Assembly: GCA_964020155.1 (NCBI GenBank)
Contig: OZ026559.1
Coordinates: 1,599,345 to 1,663,344, forward strand
Length of the DNA: 64,000 bases
From: Chondrilla cf. caribensis
Taxonomy: Eukaryota; Porifera; Demospongiae; Chondrillida; Chondrillidae
Direction: 5' to 3'
Position 1 is the first letter of the stretch. Each line of letters begins with the position of its first letter. Below are positions 20,633 to 35,822 of this stretch, piece after piece. The notes under the pieces were generated by a model that did not search any database, had not been told where the DNA came from, and saw only the letters and a list, made by a program, of their open reading frames with translations. The position numbers were made by a program, and so were the translations under genes.

Positions 20633-22273
20633 TTAATTAATTTGTTTATATTGTCCAGTGGTAGGTGTTTCCAAGTCTTCCAACATGTGTTTGAGGGTCT
20701 CAAAGGTTGGCCTGTCATCCGCTTCCAATTTCCAACAGTCGAGCATGAGAGCGTACAGCGGTTCCGGACACCCCGGGGGGCAGGGCATACGGTAGCCCTG
20801 GTCAAGTTTTGCGAGGACTTCCCCATTTGTCATCCCGGGATATGGAATCCTCCCTTTTGTGATCAGCTCTGTTAGCAAGATACCGTAGGACCACACGTCA
20901 GATTTGATGGTGAAGCGATTGTAGAGAGCAGCCTCTGGAGGGGTCCACCTGATGGGGAACTTGACTTCCTCTCGAGCTGTGTACTCGTCGTCCTGGATCA
21001 ACCGTGCCAGACCAAAATTGGCGATCTTACAGTCATTGTTTTCACCTACCAGGATGTTCCTTGCAGCGAGATCCCTGTGGATGATATGATGGCCTTCTAG
21101 AAAGGCCATACCATCTGCTATCTGAGCAGCCATGTCGATCAGTTCAGGGATAGTTAGATTTTTACCCTGACCCTTTTGGAGATAGTCCAAGAGTGCCCCA
21201 TTCTTCACCAGCTCAGTGATGATGTAGATCGGCTCCTCCAGTGTGCAGACGGCATAAAGACGAACTATTTTGTCATGACGGAGTTTCTTCATCAGCACAG
21301 CTTCCTGGAGGAAGTCCGTCGGGGACATCTTCTTGGGTATCAGAACCTTCACAGCAACTGCTGTGCTGTTGTTCCAAATACCTTGCCACACCTCCCCAAA
21401 CTGTCCCGCCCCCAAACGTCGTTGGAAACGGAGTGAGGTTCGATCCACCTCCAATTCCAATCCATAATGCTTCAAACTCGCAGTTGACGGTCTATTCTCC
21501 GGGTCATTGTTCAAACAAGAAATGATCACAATCCTCAGGGGGTGGGACTCGGGAACCAATTTGATGTGGTCTTGCCTCCTGTCAATCTCTGCTTCTGTAC
21601 CGATACCTTGAAGGCTGGGATTGGGGTCCAAACAGGTCACCATCTGCAGCATCAACACACCGAGGGAGAACGTATCCATCTTCTCGGTGTATCTGGGATC
21701 ATTGCTGAGTACTTCTGGTGGCATGTACGGGATACATCCGGGGGCTACAGTGGTCAGGTATCCTAAATCTGTAGGACGAAATTTGGCCTGACCAAGGTCG
21801 CTAATCTTCACCAGACCCGTTTCTGCGAGGAGGACGTTCTTGCTATTCAGGTCTCGATGAACCACGGGTGGCTTAAGGCTGTGTAGATAATTTAACCCGT
21901 CGACTATTTCGCTGGAGATTCTACAAGCTTCCCACGTTTTTAGGCCACCATATTGTTTCTTCTTCTTCACCAAATAATCCCTCAGCGTCTCGTGGAGCAG
22001 TTCCATGACAAGGGCATTCTCTCCCTTCACGTCGAACACCCCGACAAATTCGACTATGTGTGGATGTGTCAAAGAAGACAGTATTTCACATTCTCTGAGG
22101 AATTCTTGTTGTACATGGTCGTAGTCTTCTGCCTGGTATTTCGCCTGTTCCAACAGAAGTCGATGAATTCTTTTTATAGCTACGGGTCTTCCCTGATATG
22201 TTCCTTTGTGAACTGTCCCGTACGCCCCTCTTCCAATTTCTTCCCCTATTTTTACAGACTGACCAGCTCCCAT
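20633..22273 (-). CDS. Dual-kinase gene: TKL kinase fused to NFG-type TK (copy 3)
   Basis: A single exon of 546 aa from ATG 22273 (MGAGQSVK, myristoylation consensus). Kinase 1 is nearly identical to that of the 17667 gene: [24 protein letters not shown], so predicted active. The junction reads [15 protein letters not shown]; the Trp that opens the TK domain in relatives (WEID) is Leu. Kinase 2 keeps [21 protein letters not shown] and a YTARE activation loop, but the DFG motif is NFG ([11 protein letters not shown]), and WTAPEA is WTPPEA. Losing the Mg-binding Asp should cripple catalysis, so this may be an active TKL kinase with a TK-derived pseudokinase. The C-tail GQYKQIN keeps its Tyr and matches the gene at 23195, not the one at 17667. 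Confidence 0.9.
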   Translation of the reverse strand: MGAGQSVKIGEEIGRGAYGTVHKGTYQGRPVAIKRIHRLLLEQAKYQAEDYDHVQQEFLRECEILSSLTHPHIVEFVGVFDVKGENALVMELLHETLRDYLVKKKKQYGGLKTWEACRISSEIVDGLNYLHSLKPPVVHRDLNSKNVLLAETGLVKISDLGQAKFRPTDLGYLTTVAPGCIPYMPPEVLSNDPRYTEKMDTFSLGVLMLQMVTCLDPNPSLQGIGTEAEIDRRQDHIKLVPESHPLRIVIISCLNNDPENRPSTASLKHYGLELEVDRTSLRFQRRLGAGQFGEVWQGIWNNSTAVAVKVLIPKKMSPTDFLQEAVLMKKLRHDKIVRLYAVCTLEEPIYIITELVKNGALLDYLQKGQGKNLTIPELIDMAAQIADGMAFLEGHHIIHRDLAARNILVGENNDCKIANFGLARLIQDDEYTAREEVKFPIRWTPPEAALYNRFTIKSDVWSYGILLTELITKGRIPYPGMTNGEVLAKLDQGYRMPCPPGCPEPLYALMLDCWKLEADDRPTFETLKHMLEDLETPTTGQYKQIN

Positions 22274-22317
22274 TTCGATGGAACCATATTTTGACCGTGT
22301 ATGGGAGAAGGGTATTT

Positions 22318-23010
22318 TGATGGTTTCTGTCAATTTCTCGTTATTGGCATCAATACAGTGTCTTCGCGATTCTTTATTAACGTGGTGAAAACAGTGCGTA
22401 TCTTCTTTATAGTTCAGCGGTTACGTGCAACATCGCGCTTATATGATAATTATGTTCTTTTGTGTACGCAGTGTTATATTCGTTTATAAGTAGATCTAGA
22501 CCTATCTCCCCTGTATACAAAATGTTGGCTTACCGAAAACGTGGCGTCTCGTGTAAACGCTGAGTAATGGAAACTCCCTTAGAACTCGTAGGATACTTAT
22601 CGAGCCGATCGAGCTGAAACTTTTTACAGAACTACAGAAAGACTGATTCGAAAGCGATAACAAGTAATGTGAGTTCAGAAAAAAACTCGAATTAAATAGG
22701 TATATGTGTGTACGTGTTTTTTCCATTCCCTCATAATATTAACACATACATAATATGCATATGGATACATTGTTACTCTTAATGTCATTCAAATTACTAC
22801 ACTAATATAATAATTTATACACTCTCCATCATGTGTGCGTGTTTGCACATTATGCATTATTATTATTGGGCAAAAAAAATAAAAAAATGCATGTGGTTGT
22901 GTGTATGTATCAAGTTTTGCTCTTGTGCACACACGCATCGCAACACAGTATCTCTACATATTCTACAAACCTAATGAATAATATCATTATCACAAACTCC
23001 ATATAAAATC
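22318..23010. repeat. Duplicated 5' flank of TKL modules (copy 3)
   Basis: The most complete copy of the 5' block, lying directly upstream of the ATG at 22273. It contains no SINE-like insert, so it serves as the empty-site reference for the insertions at 16261 and 19353. A likely promoter region. Confidence 0.8.
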
Positions 23011-23194
23011 AACCATAACACATAATATTAATTATAATAATAAATAATAATACAAAATTATATATTATCAAGCAAATCTGTTAATCATAGACAAAAATAA
23101 GACATACCAAAATGAATAAGGAAAAAAATCACACAATGATTAATTCGAGTGAGCATAGTGGGGGTTAAAACCTGGGCACACAACTAATTATTTT

Positions 23195-24430
<1,236 letters not shown>

Positions 24431-25204
24431 TTATAAATACAGACATTAAAACACAATAATACTCCACTTGTGGTGGGCCTAATTACTGTATTTAAATTAA
24501 TAGGTGTCTAATAATGAATAATTTAATTGGTGACGTTCATGTAATAGTTGTAATATTCTAATTATGGAAATCATTACTGAGGTATGATTAATTGTAATTG
24601 TTCCAATTAAACAAATGTACGCTATTATACGGTTTCACATTTTCACAATTTGCATTGAATGTTGCATTAAATGCAGTAAATTGGAAATTTTAGAATTTCT
24701 GATTTCATTTTATGATAATAATTAATTTTTATTTTATTATAGTATTTGTTATACAAGTGTCTGGAATATTCATTAATCTGTACTCAATTAAACCGCTTTT
24801 ATATAAAAAGCAGTTATTGGGTTGGACCAAAAATCAATTGTCCCTTAGTGCTAATGTGTACATACATGATATTGAAGAGTGGATAAAATGGCTGTTAATT
24901 CCAATGGGTGTTAACAACCATCCTACACATGTCTGAACTGTTAAAGGATGGGGATGGCCACTATAGACCGATCATCTCCATGCATCCCACAACTCATCCA
25001 CATAGATGGATGGTCCATCATGCCGTACTGGTTATTGTGACCTCACTGAAGTCCCATACCTATGTACAGACTGAAGTCCCATACCTATGTACAGACTGAA
25101 GTCCCATACCTATGTACAGTCAAACTTGCTTAGTGAGTACTTTAAAGAGTACACCCATCTGTACTTCTTATCAGAAGTACTTATGTACTAACGGTATAGT
25201 TTTA

Positions 25205-25379
25205 CAGTCCAACTTGCTTAGTAAATACCTTGAGGGGAACACCAAATCTGTACTTCATATCAGAGGTACTTACTGTCAGTAATGGTTGACATAGTGTACA
25301 TGAGCTAGGGATTGAGTGAGGTGTACTCACTACCCAGGAGTATGTACTAACCAAGGTACTTCCTAAGCAAGTTGCACTG
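25205..25379. mobile_element. MITE, family D (CAGTCCAACTTGCTTAG ends)
   Basis: Left end CAGTCCAACTTGCTTAG and right end CTAAGCAAGTTGCACTG are inverted copies, flanked by TA on both sides. A second, outer pair of similar ends at 25117 and about 25716 suggests nesting of two copies. Fragments recur near 5945-6020, 33110-33150 and 54100-54135. Confidence 0.75.
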
Positions 25380-25560
25380 TAATTGGAACTCAACCTGCTC
25401 AGGGAGAAAGGAGAAAAGAGAAAAACCGGCAACTGTGAAACTCGAACCCAGGGTGTCTGACTGTAGCCACCATGACCACTGAGCCACGAAGCCACCACAG
25501 CAACCAGCCCTCCCAATTCTCCTTTCATACTGCACTGGTGGTACTGCCAACTACGACCTC
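25380..25560 (-). mobile_element. tRNA-derived SINE
   Basis: On the minus strand, 25497-25424 resembles a tRNA: a box-A-like TGGCTCAGTGGTCATGG and a box-B-like GGGTTCGAGTTTCAC about 35 bases later. It does not fold as a clean tRNA gene (weak acceptor and anticodon arms), and it carries a T-rich tail (TTTTTCTCTTTTCTCC). That fits a SINE head plus tail better than a functional tRNA. Confidence 0.65.
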
Positions 25561-26079
25561 ACACCGGTGAGACCGCACAGCTGTGTGGATTAAAACACGG
25601 TGATGATCGGTATCAGTACTGATTGACATACTTAGTGTACATGAGCTAGAGACTGAATAAGGTATTAATCAGACGTATGTACTCACCAGGGTACTTACTA
25701 AGCAAGTTTGCACAGTAGTATAAGCGAATTAATACATGCACACACAGGTCAACAAAAACAATTAATTCAACGAATTTAGGTACATGACAGAAATTTCCTC
25801 CTCCACATAACATGTTGGAACATAATATTATTTATATTACAACACACTCTATGAAAACAGAATATTGTATAAAACTAAAGTACTAATATACTGACCTGAT
25901 AATAATTATAATTCACAAACACATTTAACATTTGCTGTCAAAGTACAATTTTTAAGAGGATGGTATAATTATTAATAAAACAACAAAGTGATGTTATGTA
26001 TTAACAATAATATAATAATGATATTCATTGTTCACGGTGTGGGGTACAACATGGTGTGAAAACATGCATCTATGTGTGT

Positions 26080-27276
<1,197 letters not shown>

Positions 27277-27289
27277 TCATGTTTGACAT

Positions 27290-27600
27290 GAAAACAGGAA
27301 GTTTACGCCACTGATACAGGAAGTTACTCCACTTGTACGTACAGCAGTTTACGCCACTGATACAGGAAGTTTACTCCACTGATACAGGAAGTTACTCCAC
27401 TTGTACAAGAAGTTAATCCACTTGTACAGCAGTTTACGAGACAGAAACAGTAAGTTGACTTCAATGATACAGGGAGTTACTCCATCAACACAGGAAGTAC
27501 GTATTCCATCAACACAGGAAGTACAAATTCCACCAACACAGGAAGTTATGTACGCACATACGTACTCCACAGAAACAGAAGTTTACTTCACCAATCAGAT
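27290..27600. repeat. Irregular AGGAAGTTACTCCAC repeat next to exon 27238
   Basis: Short units built on ACAGGAAGTTACTCCA and CAGTTTACGCCACTGATAC. The same repeat fills the 186-bp intron at 12928-13113, showing that the SH2-TK exon was duplicated together with its upstream intron sequence. Confidence 0.8.
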
Positions 27601-28486
27601 ACTCCATGGCACATCACATGACAAGTTTCCATGGTAATGTACAAACAACTCGACAGATGTCAAACCAGAAGACCACATGGAAGGAGATACAAACATAACG
27701 CAACAAATCAGCCAGTCTGCATAGGGAGAATCAATGTGCCGCGTTGCCAGTCCACAAGTATGCCCAAATATGTAGTCAGCTTGGAATGTTGTAGCGCTTA
27801 TCAGACAACATGACATTTAAAATGCCAGTAACAGCATCAATTATGAAATGCAGTCTTTTAATTCAGTTGCAAACTGTTGCCCACCAGGACAGCCGTACCT
27901 GTATTGTAATGTAGAACAATTGACTTCATCTATTCGTTTACTTCATTCACTCACTGGGTCACTTTCGTTTGTTGTAAAACGCCGGTGTGTATGTTTCAAT
28001 CAGATAATACTTAATGTTTACTCCTTGTTTACTTCTTGTTTACTCCTTGTTTACTTCATGTTTACTCCTTGTGTACTCCTTTTTGTTCTGTGTTTACTCT
28101 GTGATGCGATGTCACCAAATTATACTTCAACCCAGTGTGTGTTACAAATTCAATGGTAGTGGTTATGCAGAAGTGCATATACGTACGTACATAATATCCA
28201 CTACATACTACCTACCCATGTACATGCTGCATAACATGTACATACGTACGTACGTATGTGCTTACAAATACCTCGTACGTGTAAACATGTCTCCGTTGTT
28301 GTGCGTATGACAGGATTCTTAAACAAGATATCTCAGCAAGACGAGTGTGCTTGCAGAGAATGTACATAAGTATTTAGGTACATTCATGTGTAGTTAGTGG
28401 ATTGAATGCCACTAGTACATGTTGAGTGGTCTGCCGTATGGGCGTATACTTGTATTCTACCCAATTTACAGGCATTACTTGTGAAT

Positions 28487-28489
<3 letters not shown>

Positions 28490-28555
<66 letters not shown>

Positions 28556-28630
28556 TGTGTGTGGTTTGTGTGTGTGCGTGCGTATGTGTGCATATGTGTG
28601 TGTGTGTGTAAGTGTGTGTGTGTGTTTGCA
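28490..28630. repeat. (TG)n microsatellite
   Basis: Long uninterrupted (GT)n from 28490, then GTGTGCGTGCGTATG and related interruptions. Confidence 0.93.
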
Positions 28631-28859
28631 TATGCCAATCCATGATAATTTTGATATACACATTAAACTGGTGAGTACGCATTGTTTCAGACGCACGTAC
28701 GATTCCTCTTTCGTCGATCGTACCATCACGTACGGTGCTACGTATGCATCAAACGCTCGTACGTTTTCGCCATTACTTGATTCAAATTCAAATTCAAGAT
28801 AGCGAATAGATTGGGCATACTCAATGGCCAGCAACATACACAATGAAAACCATGTTCAT

Positions 28860-28998
28860 GTCTATAATATACAGTACACACATACATGCTGTACACTACA
28901 CACACATGCTGTACAGTACACACACATACATGCTGTACAGTACACACATACGTACATGCTGTACAGTACACACATACATACATATTGTACAGTACACA
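28860..28998. repeat. Short tandem repeat, unit about 26-30 bp
   Basis: About five copies of a unit containing ACATGCTGTACAGTACACAC. Confidence 0.8.
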
Positions 28999-29469
28999 CA
29001 TATTACACAAGCAGTTGCAGTAATTCCAGTAGAACCTCACAATTGAGTACATACTACGCATACGTACGTACATGAAAATACAGTACCTCCCTACATACAA
29101 GTGCAATACTCCACCTACGTAGATTACACAGTACAGTGAATCCTGGGAAAACCAAATGGTACTGTCCCATTGTTGGGGGAAAAACCCTAACCACGTTATC
29201 AGTAACTGGGAGACCTACAGGCCTGGTCAATAATCAAGGGCAATAACAAGGCAATGTGTTGCTAGGCAACCAGTTTCGTAGCCAGGCAACCAGTTTGAAT
29301 TGGCTTCTACCTATGCCAAGATCACATGTTGAAAATAGAAAGCAGCACACACAACCTTTACCCACCGGAGTAAACACCTCTGGTGAACAGAAAGTGAGTG
29401 TGAGAAACCTTTCAAATGCAGCCAGCACCATAATAAGTGCAGTTCCTCAACAACCAGTTTGGTATCTCC

Positions 29470-29960
29470 TATACGTACAGTATGTACACAAGTATGTACA
29501 TATGTACAGTATGTAAGTACAGTATGTACACAAGTACATATGTACAGTATGTACACAAGTATGTACACAAGTATATAAGTACAGTATGTACACAAGTATG
29601 AATGAACAGTATGTACACAAGTATGTACGTATGTACAGTATGTACACAAGTATGTACGCATGTACAGTATGTACACAAGTATATAAGTACAGTATGTACA
29701 CAAGTATGTATGTACAGTATGTACACAAGTACGTATATATATACAGTATGCACACAAGTATGTACGTACAGTATGTATGTACAGTGTGTACACAAGTAAA
29801 TATGTACAGTATGTACACAAGTATGTACGTATGTATGTACAGTAAGTACACAAGTATATACGTATGTACAATAGGTACACAAGTACGTATGTACAGTATG
29901 TACACAAGTACGTATGTACAGTATGTATACAAGTATGTATGTACAGTATGTACACAGGTG
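29470..29960. repeat. Minisatellite of GTACAGTATGTACACAAGTA units
   Basis: About 17 variable copies (roughly 22-34 bp) of GTACAGTATGTACACAAGTA plus RTACGTAT spacers. It generates long Tyr/Thr/Cys-rich artefact frames on both strands. Confidence 0.9.
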
Positions 29961-31069
29961 GGGAGAAGGATGATATACTACGTATAATATACTATATATA
30001 CTATGATGGCATAGACTTTGGAATGATCGGCAGCTAACCAGGGAGAGTACAACTCAAGAATATTCGAGGAGTTGGCCAGAAAAATGACTACCAGCAACTA
30101 TTATCTGAGTGTATGATCATCAAGGAGGGTAAGGGACCACACAGATTAGAGATTACTAATGACAAGTAGAGATATAAACCACTTTAGTCCATGGAGCAGT
30201 AGTAGCAGCAATATTGGGATATCTGGTGAAAAAGAGGATATTGTGTTCAAATTGGGACTACCAAGTTTGTAAACTTCTCAGAGTATGCATCTTGGCAATG
30301 ATGGGGATTGTGGAGGGCGTAAAAGGAGAGTTTCTGGAGCAGAGGAGGAGGGGTTAGCTGGGTCGTCGTGAGCAAACACCCCTCATTCCTACACACAAAA
30401 AAGTTCGGAACAAGCAGTACAAAATATCATCAAGACACTCCACCAGAGGGGAGTATGTACGCACGTACGTATGTGTAAGAACTGACTTATAATTGAAATA
30501 TCCTGTGGAAAAAATATATATTTGAAGTGGCAGTCTAAGTTAAAACCATTTGAGAAGTACGTGACAATAGAATAGTCTGAGAATCTCGTTTGTAATAACT
30601 TCCTGTTAAAATCAATTTGTACATACGAAGGTACGTAGGTTTGCACATTTTACAATAGTTGCTGGGACACTTGGCACAATTGAAAGGGGATGAAATCACT
30701 CAAGCGAAGTCATTTTCACATCACTGAGATCCTTTGAGGAAACCCTCGAACTGTACGACAGAACCCAGAGAGTGGACCAGGTATGCGCCTCCCCCACAGA
30801 TGGTGGATGCAATCAAAGTCATCTTGGTATCATGCGAATAACTGCAGTAGTCCAATGGCAGTGGAGTCTCACGATTGAGGCCTGCTAAGGTTAAATTTGT
30901 CTCAATTGAAGTGGGTCTCAATTGAAGTGAATCTGTGTCATTCTGACATTGGATACATTCATAAGGAGTGAAGAATTCCTGGGGTTGGGAAGTAGTGTTT
31001 CTTTTTTACTGGAGAGGTCATGTTAACCAGGAGGTTCTCACGTGAGGTTAAGCATTGTGTACAGTAGAA

Positions 31070-31705
31070 CCTTACAATTGAGACCACCTATGGGACTAGT
31101 TGAAGTACAGTAGAACCTCACAATTGAGACCACCTATGGGACCAATTGAAAGACAGTAGAACCTCACAATTGAGACCACCTATGGGACCTGTTGAAGTAC
31201 AGTAGAACCTCACAATTGAGACCACCTATGGGACCAATTGAAGGACAGTAGAACCTCACAATTGAGACCACCTATGGGACCTGTTGAAGTACAGTAGAAC
31301 CTCACAATTGAGACCACCTATGGGACCAGTTGAAGTACAGTAGAACCTCACAATTAAGACCACCTATGGGACCTGTTGAAGTACAGTAGAACCTCACAAT
31401 TGAGACCACCTATGAGACTGGTTGAAGTACAGTAGAACCTCAAAATTAAGACCACCTATGGGACCAGTCGAAGTACTGTAGAACCTCACAATTGAGACCA
31501 CCTATGGAACCAGTTGAAGTACAGTAGCACCTCACAATTGAGACAACCTATGGGACCAGTTGAAGTACAGTAGAACCTCACAATTGAGACAACCTATGGG
31601 ACCAATTGAAGTACAGTAGAACCTCACAATTGAGACCACCTATGGGACCAGTTGAAGTACAGTAGAACCTCACAATTGAGACCACCTATGGGACCAGTTG
31701 GAATA
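31070..31705. repeat. 46-bp minisatellite, array 1 (about 14 copies)
   Basis: The unit contains ACAGTAGAACCTCACAATTG and AGACCACCTATGGGACC. Other arrays: 35823-36000, 39490-39950, 44371-44955. Each ends in the same unique segment that begins with an inverted half-unit (TCTCAATTGTGAGGTGGTCC here) and continues AGTACAGGAATTCCTGGG or similar. Confidence 0.93.
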
Positions 31706-31972
31706 GTCTCAATTGTGAGGTGGTCCTAATTCTAATGTTGAAAGAGTAACACAGTACAGGAATTCCTGGGACTGGAATATAGTGGTCCTATCATTGAGGT
31801 GGTCTCAGTACCAAGGTTTTAATGAGGCACTACGTTTTCCAAATCCACCCTACTGTAGCATGGAAGATGTCTTGTTTACATTTTGTGCATAACATGAAAG
31901 GGGAGAAACAGTAAACAATGCAAGGGAAATAAACAATACAAAGAGGAAACATAACAGCAATACAGTGAATTC

Positions 31973-32137
31973 TCGTTAATCTGCAACTGCTTTATCCCCC
32001 AAACCTTTAAATCCGCAACAATTTCCCCAGTACCAATATAATGTGCAAGTACCAATGAATATTCAGTTAATCTGCCAAACTTGTTAATCCACCATATTCT
32101 TTAAAATGAATTGCGGCAGATTAACGAGTATTCGCTG
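31973..32137. mobile_element. MITE, family B (CAGTGAATTCTCGTTAATC ends)
   Basis: Left CAGTGAATTCTCGTTAATC; right GATTAACGAGTATTCGCTG; TA on both flanks. A sister copy is at 44171-44345. Termini of this kind are typical of pogo/Tigger-like elements. Confidence 0.85.
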
Positions 32138-32737
32138 TATACAGATACACGTACAAATGCACTTTCTGAAAACTACATACACATGTACATATGTACGTAT
32201 GTACACACGTGCATATACGTATGATGCACCATCAACCATGTACGTAATTGTGTGTACCTAATTGCTGAAAACAAAGACAGATTTTTTATTGTCAGTTCAA
32301 TCTTAATTCAAATTTAATTGAAAGTGAATAAGAAATGAATCACTCATGGCTCATTTTAAGGCATTGTTGATTGTCCGAATTTACAATGAGCCAAAAAACA
32401 ACCAGTGACAACAGAGGATGCCTAATGACATCAGACACACAGTCTCAGATCATGAGACAGTGTATCTGCACACTGGAAACAGCAACAACTGTTGGAAATG
32501 TCACAGTACGAAATCCCTATTCAAACAGCAATATTGTCCACTGTAGAGAGGTTGTCCACTTTTCAGAGGTAAAAACTGTATTGACACTATAGGATGTTTA
32601 CCTTTGGTGTGTCCAAGTGTACTTTCTAGAGAGGTAATTTCTACTGTACATTGTTTATTTCCCAGTGTCCTTCAATGGAGTTTTAAATGTACAATACATA
32701 ACAGTGAATGTTCATGAGTATTCACAATAGATACGTA

Positions 32738-32797
<60 letters not shown>

Positions 32798-32818
32798 CGT
32801 GCATACGTGCATGTGTGT

Positions 32819-32874
<56 letters not shown>

Positions 32875-32925
32875 ACGTGCATGTGTGTACGTGTGTGTAC
32901 GTGTGTGTGTGTGTGTACGTACACA
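32738..32925. repeat. (TG)n microsatellite with GCGCGCGC interruption
   Basis: Two TG blocks separated by GTGCATACGTGCATGTGTAC; the interruption recurs after the second block. Confidence 0.92.
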
Positions 32926-33766
32926 TGTGAATAAGAAGTTGCAGGCCCGACCCCTCAAATCAACTGGGTTAGACACCCACTGAACCTTGAAGGAGAAAAC
33001 TCACTGATGCGTACACTGCAGAGAAGCCACCCACATCACCTGCATATGTCCAACATACAAATCTACCTATGTACGTACCTATGCACATATGTATATATGT
33101 ACATATGTACTAACTAGGGTACTTAAAGTACTAATCAAGTTGTAATGTAACACAGTTCGCTTCTAAGAAAAGTTGACACATACGTATGCTATTAATAGAA
33201 ACCTCCAAATATGGTAATATGGTGCTGTCATGAACAATGGCTTCCAAAGTAGGCAATGATGTCGATATGGTGGAGAGGAACTATCTTACCATGAAGAACT
33301 AGTGGGGAAAGCTGGAAAAGGAGGTCCTATTACCGAGGTGGTCTTTAGGTGGACTTCACTATACTTCAATAGGAACAGAAGAGTACATACGTATGTGTGT
33401 ATGTATACACACATACATACGTACATACATTGTGGTCATGTATATTTATAGCCATACAAGAAAGCGTCTGTATGAACATTCACTTTGGTTAGGTACTTAC
33501 ATAAATACACGGTCATATTTAGAAGTCTAGCATGTGTTCAAACAAACACACGCACAAACACGCACTCGTTGGTACACATGTCCACACACACACACACACC
33601 GCAACATATACTTCCTCACACAGAACTACAAAGAATGCTAATGTTCAGGTACAATTACAACAGGTAACACTTCTAAAAACACGAAAATTCCACTTCTGTT
33701 CACGTGAGTACGTAGGTGTATCACGGTACATGCTCACACACTGGCACATGGTGAATGTTCTGTGAG

Positions 33767-33906
33767 TACCATACAGCAGGAAATCTTCATGGATGGCTCC
33801 AAAAATGAAAATTTGTGGATGAAATTTTCACCAATGTTGGTCACAGTCACATGATAGAACAACGAGAACGCCTATAATTCGCAGAAAATATTCTGCTATA
33901 CGGTAT
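33767..33906. mobile_element. MITE, family C
   Basis: Ends TACCATACAGCAGG and CTGCTATACGGTA are inverted. It shares CACAGTCAC, TGATAGAACAACGAGA with the copy at 6700-6862. Confidence 0.75.
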
Positions 33907-33949
33907 ATACGTACACTAGTACACACAGTAGAACCACAATGAAAGACCG

Positions 33950-34035
33950 CTTCAGGAATAGGACCACCTCAGTGATAGGAACACCTCAGTAGTAGGACCA
34001 CCTCAGTAATAGGACCACCTCAGTAATAGGACCAC
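33950..34035. repeat. 18-bp minisatellite, short inverted array
   Basis: About 5 units of TAGGACCACCTCAGTAA, the reverse complement of the large array at 36455-37530. Confidence 0.85.
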
Positions 34036-34576
34036 CTCTTCGAGAAATGGTCTGCAAGCATTTCTTGCCGTGTCATTGGATTCCTCTCCCTGTAATCGCA
34101 AACCTTCTGCTTCATTGTCAGGTCAACTCTAAAACGCTTTGCTGCTATTTTGTCCTACACCAACACCACTTTTTGACACTTGGTGGACTATCTGTAGCCT
34201 AATCCCGTACAAAAGTGCAAATTGGTATACAGAAGAATGGCAAATGGCAGAATTGTGAGATGGCAAATTACATGTACAATATAATGTAGTTACTTATACA
34301 AGCGAATTTGTTTCAAAATAATATGGCCAATAAAGCAGTTTGGCGGCTAAATGAATATTCACTGCATATACCATTTGTGCTACAAAATAATCACAATCAT
34401 GTACGTACGTATGTATGTTACAACACCCAACGATGTACGTACATATGACTTGGTTGCATTAGGATAGGTTATGGTCTTGTGATGCCCACCGTATTATATG
34501 TACTTGTCACATTTGTCATCTGTAAGTGATATGTATGCACACATGTACATACCATATGTATGTACAAATATGTATA

Positions 34577-34750
34577 CAGTGGAACCTCTCTATTAAAGAC
34601 ATTTGGGACCTTGATTTTAGTCCTTATTACAGAGGTTTCCTCAATTCAGAGGTCACTTAATACACTACAGTACTACACTGGGACGGAGAATGGTGTCCTT
34701 ATTATAGAGGTTCCTGCAATTCAGAGGATTGTAATAGAGAGGCTCCACTG
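34577..34750. mobile_element. MITE, family A
   Basis: CAGTGGAACCTCTCTATTA at the left, TAATAGAGAGGCTCCACTG at the right, TA flanks. Confidence 0.85.
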
Positions 34751-34959
34751 TACATGTACATATGTACAAATACTTATACATGTATGTGCAAATACGTATA
34801 CATGTATGTACAAATACGTATACATGTACGCACAAATACGCACCCTGGTGCACACTCACCTTGAAGTGTGAATCACTATTGCTCACTTAGCAAATCTAAA
34901 GATTTGACTAATTTATCTAATTTGATCGCATTACAGTTCGGTCTAGATAAAACGAGTGT

Positions 34960-35250
34960 TTGCCCACAAATTGAGATCTCCCCATCATTGTAGACTGTAC
35001 TGAGTGAACCTCTATAATCTACCCACATATTGAGATCATCCCATCATTGCAGACTGTACTGAGTGAACCTCTATAATCTACCCACATGTTGAGATCTCCC
35101 TGTCATTGTAGACTGTACTGAGTGAACCTCTATAATCTACCCACAAATTGAGATCTCCCAATCATTGTAGACTGTACTGAGTGAGCCTCTATAATCTACC
35201 CACATGTTGAGATCTCCTCATCATTGTAGACTGTACTGAGTGAACCTGTA
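34960..35250. repeat. 59-60-bp minisatellite, short array (about 5 copies)
   Basis: Units contain AGACTGTACTGAGTGAACCT and TTGAGATCTCC. This is the reverse complement of the array of about 18 copies in SEC24 intron 3 (52985-54095). Confidence 0.9.
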
Positions 35251-35387
35251 CATATGTACGTACGTATGCACAGTCAATGTAGGTTCGTATGTACGTACGT
35301 ACGTACGTCTATACGCAATTCAAATATTCGATTATGTATTTTACTGTACATACAGTACATATTACACACAGCAACGTACGTGGATAA

Positions 35388-35452
<65 letters not shown>
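35388..35452. repeat. (CA)n microsatellite
   Basis: About 32 pure CA dinucleotides. Confidence 0.95.
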
Positions 35453-35456
<4 letters not shown>

Positions 35457-35822
35457 CGTACGTACATACGTACGTACAAGACCTTGCATTCAGAAACAAG
35501 TCACATTTCTACACACAACTCAGTGAACACCACACAGGACCTCAAAGCATTATAGCACCACAAAAGGTTGAAAAACACTTCACAATTTTCCATTGAAGCA
35601 TTTGACTGTAGTTACGAGGAAAATCTCCCAAACACAATAGGGTGAGGTCAGTACACACTCATATGTACATATGTTTTGGCCAAGGATATGTCAACAGTAG
35701 ATACATTTGTACAGATATACGTACAAGGTAGACATCACTTGATGACCATCTTGGTAATAGGACCACTATTTTACAGTCCCATGAATTCCTCAGACCACCT
35801 ACGTATGTGTGGGACCAGTTGA

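Noticed and set aside
25424..25497. Functional tRNA gene on the minus strand
   Set aside because: Box A and B are present, but the acceptor and anticodon stems do not pair cleanly, and a SINE-like body follows; called as SINE.
29311..29987. Long Tyr/Thr/Cys-rich frames
   Set aside because: A GTACAGTATGTACACAAGTA minisatellite translated in several frames.
29990..30380. Possible decayed coding sequence
   Set aside because: Composition is less repetitive than the neighbours, but no frame stays open and no motif was recognised.
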